NCBI GenBank assembly: GCA_012511645.1
Contig: JAAZFP010000328.1
Location: 1 to 9,206, forward strand
Length of the DNA stretch: 9,206 nucleotides
Direction of reading: 5' to 3'
From: Microbacteriaceae bacterium
GTDB taxonomy: Bacteria > Actinomycetota > Actinomycetes > Actinomycetales > Microbacteriaceae
Part shown: piece after piece, positions 1 through 5,485 of the stretch
Position numbering within the stretch: position 1 is the first letter of the stretch
How the letters are laid out: every line of letters starts with the position of its first letter
Translations under genes and position numbers: made by a program
Notes under the pieces: model-generated
What the model was told of the DNA's origin: nothing
What the model saw: only the letters and a program-made list of their open reading frames with translations
Database searches by the model: none

Positions 1-1689
1 GACCACAGCCGCGACACCTTCGACGGGATGCTCGAGCTCAGCCAGCAGCTGGCTGAGGAGCTCTTTCTGCCACACAATCGCGAAGCCGACGTGCACGAAC
101 CAACGCTCATTGACGGCCACGTGCAGCTGGTCGACGGGGTAAAGCCCGCGCTCGACGCGTTTGCCGAGGCCGGCTTTCTTTCGGCAACCATGGATGAGGC
201 AGACGGCGGGTTCCAGCTGCCCCATGTGGTGTTTCGGGTCGCGTTCATGTGGTTTCAGGCCGCAAACATTGCGACCATCTCATACCCCTTGCTCACGCAG
301 GCGGCGGCCCACCTGATTCGCGAGCACGCCTCGGCAGAGCTCGCAGGGCAGTTTCTGCCACCCATGCTCGATGGGCGCTGGTTCGGCACTATGAACCTCT
401 CCGAGCCCGGCATCGGTTCCTCACTCGGTGACCTGACGACCAGCGCGACCCGCCAGGCCGACGGTACCTATCGCCTTCGCGGCGACAAGATGTGGATCTC
501 GGGCGGCGAGCACGACCTCGCCGAGAACATCGTGCACCTCGTGCTCGCCCGAACCGGCGGCCCGGGCACCAAGGGCCTCTCCCTCTTCATCGTGCCAAAG
601 TGGCTCGGCGATCCTGGCGCCCTCACCGAGCGCAACGACGTGCAGCTTGTCGGGCTCAACCACAAGATGGGCTACCGAGGCACCGTCAACACCGCGCTCA
701 CCTATGGCTCGGGCAGCCACCCCGTCGACGGTGAGCCGGGCGCCGTCGGCTACCTCATTGGCGATGAGGGCGCGGGCCTGCGCTACATGTTCCTCATGAT
801 GAACGAGGCACGCATTGGTGTGGGTGCGGCGGCCGCAGCCCTCGGCATGACCGGGTTCTTGCACGCCCGCAGGTATGCGCGTGATCGCCTGCAGGGGCGA
901 GCGCTTGGCGCGAAGGATCCGTCGCTGCCGCAGGTGCCGATCATTCGTCACCCCGACGTGCGCCGCATGCTGATGCTCATGAAGGCCTATGCCGAGGGCG
1001 GCACCGCCGTCAACCTCTACACCGCGAACCTGCTCGACGAGAGCGAGTCTGCGGCGAGCGCCGACGAGCGCGAGTCGGCAGAGCTGCTCGTCGAGCTGCT
1101 GACCCCGATCGCCAAGAGCTGGTCCTCGCAGTGGTGCTTGGCTGCGAACGATCTTGCCATTCAGGTGCTGGGCGGCAGCGGCTACACCCGTGACTTTCCG
1201 GTCGAGCAGTTCTATCGCGACAATCGTTTGAACCCCATTCACGAGGGCACGCACGGCATTCACGGGCTCGACCTGCTCAGCCGCAAGGTGCGCATGCAGG
1301 GCGGGGCCGCGCTCACCGCACTGATTGAACGCATGCGCGGCACGATCGACCGGCTGGGTGATGGGGCCGACACAGATCTCGCGCACGCACTGGCGTCGCG
1401 CGTGGCGCGGCTCGAGGCGGTCACTGAACTGCTGTGGGCCGATGGTGACGCCGAGGCGGCGCTTGCGAACGCGACCACCTATCTCGAGGCTGCGGGAGAT
1501 CTCGTGATCGCCTGGCTGCTGCTCGATCAGGTGGCGGCGCTTGCTGACCGCGACGACGAGTTCGCGCGGGCGAAGCGTCAGACCGCCAGGTTTTTCGTAA
1601 CCCATGTGCTACCCCGCGTCGACCCGCAGTTCGCGCTGCTCGAGTCGCGCGATCAGACCCTCGCCCAGCTCGACGAGTCATTGATTTAG
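1..1689 (+). CDS. acyl-CoA dehydrogenase, long form with extra C-terminal domain (5' end outside window)
   Basis: FAD-dependent enzyme expected to oxidise an acyl-CoA thioester to its 2,3-enoyl-CoA, passing electrons to ETF; cytosolic. The frame is open from base 1 with no start before an internal ATG at 28, so the gene begins upstream; family members of this type run near 600 residues, so a few dozen are missing. Numbering from that Met: MNLSEPGIGSSLGDL (122-136) is the flavin/substrate motif; KMWISGGEHDLAENIVH (154-170) and LNHKMGYRGT (210-219) follow; LGGSGYTRDFPVEQFYRDNR (381-400) leads into HEGTHGIHG (405-413), whose Glu406 matches the catalytic base of YEGT-type family members. Residues ~425-553 form the extra helical C-terminal domain seen in DmdC/FadE-like long forms. 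The substrate cannot be read from sequence. It ends in TAG, 28 bp before the next gene. The family call is secure; the substrate is unknown. Confidence 0.93.
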   Translation, partial: DHSRDTFDGMLELSQQLAEELFLPHNREADVHEPTLIDGHVQLVDGVKPALDAFAEAGFLSATMDEADGGFQLPHVVFRVAFMWFQAANIATISYPLLTQAAAHLIREHASAELAGQFLPPMLDGRWFGTMNLSEPGIGSSLGDLTTSATRQADGTYRLRGDKMWISGGEHDLAENIVHLVLARTGGPGTKGLSLFIVPKWLGDPGALTERNDVQLVGLNHKMGYRGTVNTALTYGSGSHPVDGEPGAVGYLIGDEGAGLRYMFLMMNEARIGVGAAAAALGMTGFLHARRYARDRLQGRALGAKDPSLPQVPIIRHPDVRRMLMLMKAYAEGGTAVNLYTANLLDESESAASADERESAELLVELLTPIAKSWSSQWCLAANDLAIQVLGGSGYTRDFPVEQFYRDNRLNPIHEGTHGIHGLDLLSRKVRMQGGAALTALIERMRGTIDRLGDGADTDLAHALASRVARLEAVTELLWADGDAEAALANATTYLEAAGDLVIAWLLLDQVAALADRDDEFARAKRQTARFFVTHVLPRVDPQFALLESRDQTLAQLDESLI

Positions 1690-1711
1690 GTGGCCCGCGG
1701 CTGAATAGAAT
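1681..1711 (+). promoter_or_regulatory. candidate promoter for the DUF2156 gene, possibly leaderless
   Basis: A TAGAAT hexamer at 1706-1711 fits the actinobacterial -10 pattern TANNNT. A weak -35-like TTGATT lies at 1681-1686, overlapping the end of the dehydrogenase gene, with a long 19-bp spacer. The expected start of transcription, about seven bases after the hexamer, falls on the ATG at 1718. There is no Shine-Dalgarno sequence between the two genes, which agrees with a leaderless message. The call is from sequence pattern only. Confidence 0.45.
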
Positions 1712-1717
1712 TGCGTC

Positions 1718-3835
1718 ATGAGCGATGACGCAGGGGGCCGTGCTGAGCAGAGCGTAACGAGCGGAGCAAGGTGGGCGCTCCTCGCCTTGAAGAGGACACC
1801 GTTCGCGCTCATCTTCACCGTGACGTTCATCGCCATCGCTGCGATCAGCGGGGCGCTGTTCACCTCTGCCGAAGCGCAGCCGTGGTTCGCGCGCGTGGCG
1901 ACCGGCATTCCGGCGTTCGCCGAGGGCCGCTGGTGGTCGCCGCTCACCTCAATGTTCTTCGTGGGCGAGCCGTGGGTCTATCTCTTCGTGATTCCGCTGG
2001 TGCTCGGCAGTGTCGCGTGGGCCGAGTGGCGATTTGGCACACTGCGCACGATCGCGATCTTTATCGGCGGCCACCTGGTCGGGGTCTTCGGCGCCGCGCT
2101 GCTCATCTGGCTGCTGTCGCTCGCGGGGTCCACTTGGGCCGCGCGCCTCACCGAGCACTTCGACGTCGGCCCGTCCTGCGGCGCGATTGCCGCACTCGTG
2201 TTCGCGATTGCGACCCTGCCCTCACCGTGGCGCCTGCGCGCTCGCTCACTCATCGTGGTCTGGGTGCTGCTGTCGATGCTCTACCTCGGCGAAGTCTATG
2301 ACGTCGAGCACGCCGTCGCGATGGTGGCGGCCCTGATCGTCAGCGGCACCATCCCCGCGCTCAGGCACCCGGGCAGCCGCCCGACCGAGCGCGAGTGGCG
2401 TTTTCTCGCGTTTGCGGGGCTGCTCACCATTGGTGCGATGCAGCTCTTCGACCTGCTCGTGCCCATCGACGGCCCTCTCGGCATCAGCCATCCGATCGCG
2501 TCGACATTCGATGTCGCGATCGACCTCGTCGTCATCGCGGTGGTGGCGAACGGCATTCTGAAGGGCATCCGGGTTGCCTGGATCGCCACGATGATCCTCG
2601 CGGCCTTCAACATTGTGACCGCCGTTGCGCTGTTCGCACTGCTGCCGCTGTTGATTGAGCTTGGCGCGATCGATCACGAGCGCGATGTCCTTGGCCTCAT
2701 CATCGCGCCCACGGTGCTCTGGATCGGCGAGGTCGTCCTGCTCATCCTCAGCCGCGGGGCATTCCGTGTGCCGCTGCGCCGTAAGAAGCGCGTGCTCGAT
2801 GCCGAGGCTGCGCACCCCAAAGACACGCTTCAAGCGCTGCGGAAGCACGGTGGCGGCACGATCTCGTGGATGACCACCTGTCCGCTCAACAGCCACACCG
2901 CACTCGCCGACGGCACCGCCGCGTTTCAGTCGCACGCGGGTGTCGCGATCATGCTCAGCGACCCGATGGTGTCGCAGGGCGAGCGAGCGCAGGCCATCGA
3001 GGAGTTCGCCGGGGCTGCCCAGCGCGCGGGGCTCGTGCCCGCAATGTTCTCGGTCAGCCAAGACGCGTTTGACGCGAAGCCTGCCGATTGGCGCTCGCTC
3101 ATCGTCGCAGAGGACATGATCGTTGACCTGCCTGGCCTCGCGTTCACCGGCAAAGCGTGGGGGCCGGTGCGCACCGCGATCAATAAGGCGGGTCGCGAGG
3201 GCATCACGTTCCGCATGACTCGCCTCGTTGACGAGCCGCGCAGCGTGCTCGCGCAGGTGCGCGCGATCTCCGAGCAGTGGGCAGGCGACAAGGCGCTGCC
3301 CGAGATGAAGTTCACGCTCGGCACCGTGCAAGAGGCGCTCGACCCCGAGGTGATGGTCGGGCTCGCCTTCAACGAGGCCGGCATCGTGCAGGGCGTGACC
3401 TCGTGGCTGCCCGTGCACGGCCCGAGTAGCCCCGAGACGGGCGAGCCTCGCGTGATCGGTTGGACGCTCGATGTGATGCGCCGAGCCGACGACGGCTTCT
3501 CGCAGACGATGGAGTTTCTGATCGCCTCGTCGACGCAGCACTTCGCCGAGCAGGGCTACGAGTTCGTGTCGCTCTCGGGTGCCCCCTTCATTCATCCTGA
3601 GGATCGCGAGCTCACGCCGGTCGACCAGGTGCTGACCCGCATCGGCGAACTCATCGAACCCATGTATGGCTTCAGGTCGCTGCACCGCTTCAAGCAAAAG
3701 TTCAATCCGCGCGCCGAGCCGCTCTACCTGCTCTACCGCGACGAGGGAGACCTGCCGCGCATCGGCATCGCCCTCACCCGCGCCTACCTGCCCGACGCGA
3801 CGCTGCGCGATCTCATCGCTTCGGCTACGCCGTAG
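1718..3835 (+). CDS. rhomboid-like membrane domain fused to DUF2156 (MprF/aminoacyl-PG synthase-like) protein
   Basis: A 705-residue integral membrane protein. Residues ~27-345 hold about ten hydrophobic segments; the first six resemble the rhomboid fold, with GPSCGAIAAL at 151-160 (compare the rhomboid serine motif GxSG) and His198 in YDVEHAVAMVAAL (compare the catalytic-His helix). A basic linker (RRKKR, 354-358) leads into a cytosolic DUF2156 domain, ~365-685, that ends in the family hallmark around YGFRSLHRFKQKFNPRAEP (650-668). DUF2156 domains of MprF, LysX and AlaPGS transfer an amino acid from aminoacyl-tRNA to phosphatidylglycerol, which lowers membrane surface charge. I infer a similar lipid-modifying role here; the amino acid is unknown. 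The membrane half is shorter than the 14-helix flippase of classical MprF. No ribosome binding site precedes the ATG. The last 11 bp overlap the convergent abiEii remnant, and the last ~28 codons are duplicated at 5125-5204. Confidence 0.85.
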   Translation: MSDDAGGRAEQSVTSGARWALLALKRTPFALIFTVTFIAIAAISGALFTSAEAQPWFARVATGIPAFAEGRWWSPLTSMFFVGEPWVYLFVIPLVLGSVAWAEWRFGTLRTIAIFIGGHLVGVFGAALLIWLLSLAGSTWAARLTEHFDVGPSCGAIAALVFAIATLPSPWRLRARSLIVVWVLLSMLYLGEVYDVEHAVAMVAALIVSGTIPALRHPGSRPTEREWRFLAFAGLLTIGAMQLFDLLVPIDGPLGISHPIASTFDVAIDLVVIAVVANGILKGIRVAWIATMILAAFNIVTAVALFALLPLLIELGAIDHERDVLGLIIAPTVLWIGEVVLLILSRGAFRVPLRRKKRVLDAEAAHPKDTLQALRKHGGGTISWMTTCPLNSHTALADGTAAFQSHAGVAIMLSDPMVSQGERAQAIEEFAGAAQRAGLVPAMFSVSQDAFDAKPADWRSLIVAEDMIVDLPGLAFTGKAWGPVRTAINKAGREGITFRMTRLVDEPRSVLAQVRAISEQWAGDKALPEMKFTLGTVQEALDPEVMVGLAFNEAGIVQGVTSWLPVHGPSSPETGEPRVIGWTLDVMRRADDGFSQTMEFLIASSTQHFAEQGYEFVSLSGAPFIHPEDRELTPVDQVLTRIGELIEPMYGFRSLHRFKQKFNPRAEPLYLLYRDEGDLPRIGIALTRAYLPDATLRDLIASATP

Positions 3836-3836
3836 G
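3751..3836 (+). repeat. direct repeat, copy 1 (native 3' end of the DUF2156 gene)
   Basis: These 86 bases are the last codons and stop of the DUF2156 gene plus one base. They recur in the same orientation at 5125-5204. Aligned over 80 positions, the copies differ at four substitutions; copy 1 also has six extra bases (GGCATC after the shared GCATC, codons Gly-Ile). A 35-base stretch, 3792-3826, is identical to 5160-5194. Similarity stops sharply at both ends. The copy forms the left border of the AbiE cassette. Confidence 0.93.
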
Positions 3837-4540
3837 AATGCTGCGGTGGTTGGCGGAGTCTTCGTCGACCACGGTCAGGGCAACAGGCGAAGAAGCTATG
3901 AGCTTGATGATCTGCGCCAACCAATCACGCGCCGCGGTGATGTCGGGCAAGACGGGAGTCGTGCCACCGACCTCAGTTTCTGCCCGCGCGTCAGCGTACG
4001 CGAGTTCCCAGCCGCCCATCGGGCGCAGCGGGAGTGGCGGCCAGAATTGCTGCCGTCTCCAGTCGAAGGTGCGCATACAGAGGCTGTGCAGGCTCGATAT
4101 GTCGGGCCCGACGTTCCATAGCAACTGCAGGTCGACCAGGTCATGAGGTCGCACGTAGTCGGGATCTGTGGCAGCGTGAATCTTCTGCGCAATTTGATAC
4201 TCCAGATCGACGAGCTCGACGGGTTGCAGATGCCCGAAACCGAAGCAGGCACTGTTCCCCACCCCTCTACCAGACGAGCGCGGAACGCCTGTTCGAACTC
4301 TTCACCACGGACGCGGGTAGAAACATCGAGGTCGGAGGTGGCGCGCGTGCCACGCTCGCCGAAGCGCAGCTTCACGCCCATGCCGCCCTTGACTGCGACA
4401 GCATTGGGGAGCATCTGTGACACGATCAGCGTGCAGAGCATCACCCTCGCACGCGCAACCGGGATACCCAGTTCGGTGGCGACCTGCGCGAGCCGGGCAT
4501 TGAGCTGCGTCACGTTCAGCGGCGGAGTCACCTCACTCAC
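3825..4540 (-). pseudogene. abiEii: AbiEii-family nucleotidyltransferase toxin, broken by frameshift and apparent internal deletion
   Basis: In intact AbiE systems AbiEii is the nucleotidyltransferase-like toxin. Reading from GTG at 4540, residues 1-95 are a recognisable N-terminal half: VKGGMGVKLRFGERGTRATS (50-69), followed by DLD (70-72), which is motif I, then ...RLVEGWG. Near 4258 the homology jumps to another frame (open from 4262 to 3825), where YQIAQKIHA (Lys motif) and RPHDLVDLQLLW (motif IV) appear, with a Trp-rich tail. Joined, the parts give roughly 235-240 residues, while relatives I know of have about 280-300. The strand carrying the DVKL... and ...EIGH-type motifs, with the third acidic residue, is absent. 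If read without the shift, translation ends at 3896 with an unrelated tail. The GTG overlaps the abiEi stop as GTGA (4537-4540); an ATG at 4558 is an alternative start. The 3' end overlaps the DUF2156 gene by 11 bp. The toxin is probably inactive; the size of the deletion is estimated from memory of the family. Confidence 0.82.
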
Positions 4541-5070
4541 GCTGACACCGCCTTCCATGCAACCGCGTCCTGTTCGCTGATCAAGTCTCTCCTGAGAGCC
4601 TCACCGACGACGGCCCCCCATCGGTCCGGCGGCATCCGAGTCCGCATGTCTTCCAGCGCTCGCCGTACGGTCGTCGACGGGACCCCGTCGTAACTGGTGA
4701 GATCCTCATCGGGCACGTCACGTCGGCTCTCCAGCTCCATCCACTCCGGCAGTGCACGGCGCACACGCCGACGCGTGCCCACGCGCACTTTCGGCGGGTT
4801 GAACTGCCCGAGTCCGAGCAGGCCGAGCACAGATTCTCGATGCAGGAACCCCCCTTCCCCTGCGAGTGCCACGGCTATCGTTGGTTCGGTAAACGAGGTC
4901 TTCGGAACGTCGCGATGCGTGTAAACCCCTTGCCCGTGGGCGCAGAGCGCACCGCGAGCCGCAAGCTTCCGCATCTCGACAGCGGGCACGCCCGCATCCT
5001 CAGCCTCAGCGACGGTCAGCACGCCATTGCGTGCGGCGGCAACTTCCCAAAGGTCATTCCGGTATCCCAT
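4537..5070 (-). CDS. abiEi: AbiEi-family (type IV) antitoxin / autorepressor
   Basis: A 177-residue protein resembling the actinobacterial AbiEi antitoxin family. Residues ~4-55 form a winged helix-turn-helix: LWEVAAARNGVLTVAEAEDA, then GVPAVEMRKLAARGAL, then a wing ending in GQGVYTHRDVP. The C-terminal part (~60-177) has family landmarks FLHRESVLGLLGL (75-87), then a basic RRRVRRALPEW stretch (100-110), VPSTTVRRALEDM (130-142) and a final helix. In studied AbiE systems AbiEi counters the AbiEii toxin without binding it and represses its own promoter through inverted repeats. The ATG at 5070 is chosen because GAGGTGATGTT places a good Shine-Dalgarno just upstream; a longer in-frame extension to 5145 has none and would run through the palindrome. 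The reading frame looks intact although its toxin partner is broken, so it may persist as an orphan DNA-binding protein. Confidence 0.85.
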   Translation of the reverse strand: MGYRNDLWEVAAARNGVLTVAEAEDAGVPAVEMRKLAARGALCAHGQGVYTHRDVPKTSFTEPTIAVALAGEGGFLHRESVLGLLGLGQFNPPKVRVGTRRRVRRALPEWMELESRRDVPDEDLTSYDGVPSTTVRRALEDMRTRMPPDRWGAVVGEALRRDLISEQDAVAWKAVSA

Positions 5071-5093
5071 AACATCACCTCGCAGCCAAAAGA

Positions 5094-5109
5094 GTACCAT
5101 ATATGGTAC
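5094..5109. promoter_or_regulatory. 16-bp perfect palindrome, candidate AbiEi operator with embedded -10 hexamers
   Basis: GTACCATATATGGTAC is perfectly self-complementary and lies 24 bp upstream of the abiEi ATG, where an autoregulatory AbiEi site is expected. Each strand contains TATGGT (fits TANNNT). On the minus strand this would start transcription near 5090, giving a short leader with the AGGTGA ribosome binding site. No convincing -35 is seen on either strand. The operator role is inferred from position, symmetry and the known autoregulation of AbiE systems. Confidence 0.6.
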
Positions 5110-5113
5110 GGTA

Positions 5114-5203
5114 ATGACATCACGCCTGCCACGCATCGCCCTCACCTGCGCCTACCTGACCGACGCGACGCTGCGCGATCTCATCGCTTCGGCTGCGCCG
5201 TAG
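5114..5203 (+). pseudogene. detached 3' fragment of a DUF2156 gene, open as a 29-codon frame
   Basis: From ATG 5114 the frame reads MTSR followed by LPRIALTCAYLTDATLRDLI, then ASAAP and TAG. All but the first four residues match the C-terminus of the DUF2156 protein ending at 3835, with a two-residue deletion (Gly-Ile) and changes Arg to Cys, Pro to Thr and Thr to Ala. It keeps the stop codon in frame. It is best read as a leftover gene end, not as a working gene. A TATGGT hexamer at 5102-5107, seven bases before the ATG, could allow leaderless expression, but nothing else supports that. Confidence 0.72.
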
Positions 5204-5204
5204 G
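5125..5204 (+). repeat. direct repeat, copy 2 (displaced copy of the DUF2156 gene end)
   Basis: These 80 bases match 3751-3836 at 76 positions with one 6-base gap; 5160-5194 is identical to 3792-3826. It marks the right border of the AbiE cassette, beginning 15 bp beyond the palindrome. Sequence after it (from 5205) shows no similarity to sequence after copy 1. Confidence 0.93.
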
Positions 5205-5331
5205 CACTGCAGGACGCATCATGATGTCTCATTGGATCATCGACCTGCTGGATCTTGATGCCTAAGCCCTGCATCCCCTTCAGAGAATGGATCGCGGGAA
5301 TAAACGCCTGCCAGACACGTTAGGCTGAATA
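5205..5331 (+). other. intergenic stretch between repeat copy 2 and the riboswitch
   Basis: No protein gene is recognised here. It holds a 14-codon frame (5221-5265, MMSHWIIDLLDLDA) with a weak AGGA six bases upstream, which I do not call as a gene. Near the right end lies the -10-like TAGGCT (5321-5326). No terminator-like hairpin with a T-run is visible. If copy 2 is the original end of the DUF2156 gene, this is its original downstream spacer. Confidence 0.5.
5321..5326 (+). promoter_or_regulatory. candidate -10 element of the riboflavin operon
   Basis: TAGGCT fits the TANNNT pattern, and the predicted transcription start about seven bases on (near 5333) coincides with the first base pairs of the riboswitch closing helix. 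I see no good -35 at the expected distance (around 5298-5303, GAATAA). The placement argument is stronger than the sequence match. Confidence 0.45.
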
Positions 5332-5484
5332 TGTGTTCCGGGGTCAGTGAGAATCTGAACCGGCGGTGAAAGCCCGCGACCCTCGCACCCGCGAGGTTGA
5401 ATCGGTGAAATTCCGGTGCCGACGGTGATGCACAGGCCACACTGTGAGGTGAGGCTCTGTGCGAGTCCGGATGGAAGGAACGCA
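5332..5484 (+). promoter_or_regulatory. FMN riboswitch (RFN element)
   Basis: The conserved RFN blocks appear in order: GGGTCAGTGAGAATCTGAAC, CCGGCGGTGAAAGCCCGCGA, GGTGAAATTCCGGTGCCGAC and GAGTCCGGATGGAAGGA. The closing helix P1 pairs 5332-5339 with 5477-5484 (one G-U). Inner stems include 5363-5366/5374-5377 and CCTCGC 5381-5386 with GCGAGG 5391-5396. The last arm carries an extra helix, GCACAG 5430-5435 with CTGTGC 5457-5462. RFN elements bind FMN and repress riboflavin synthesis or uptake genes. The 3' strand of P1 overlaps AAGGAA (5475-5480), the likely ribosome binding site of ribD. No T-run terminator lies between the aptamer and the coding region, so control of translation initiation is the likely mechanism. 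Confidence 0.95.
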
Positions 5485-5485
5485 G

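Noticed and set aside
392..436. Dehydrogenase motif GSSLGD and HEGTHGIHG differing from the textbook GSD and YEGTNGIQ
   Set aside because: Both variants are familiar in the long acyl-CoA dehydrogenase subgroup, so they are not evidence of a new activity.
421..1605. 394-codon open frame on the minus strand
   Set aside because: It lies entirely inside the acyl-CoA dehydrogenase gene, has low-complexity Arg/His/Ala-rich content typical of antisense frames in high-GC DNA, and shows no recognisable domain.
2246..3697. 483-codon open frame on the minus strand
   Set aside because: It is antisense to the DUF2156 gene, with His/Arg/Asp-rich composition and no domain; a codon-bias shadow.
5071..5145. 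N-terminal extension of AbiEi beyond ATG 5070
   Set aside because: It would code through the palindrome and the repeat remnant, lacks a ribosome binding site and does not resemble the family N-terminus; ATG 5070 has GAGGTGA just upstream.
3836..5204. Insertion sequence or integrase explaining the AbiE insertion
   Set aside because: No transposase or recombinase frame and no terminal inverted repeats were seen; only the long direct repeat is supported.
5459..5485. Upstream GTG start that would lengthen RibD by nine residues
   Set aside because: It falls inside the conserved last arm of the FMN aptamer and has no ribosome binding site.
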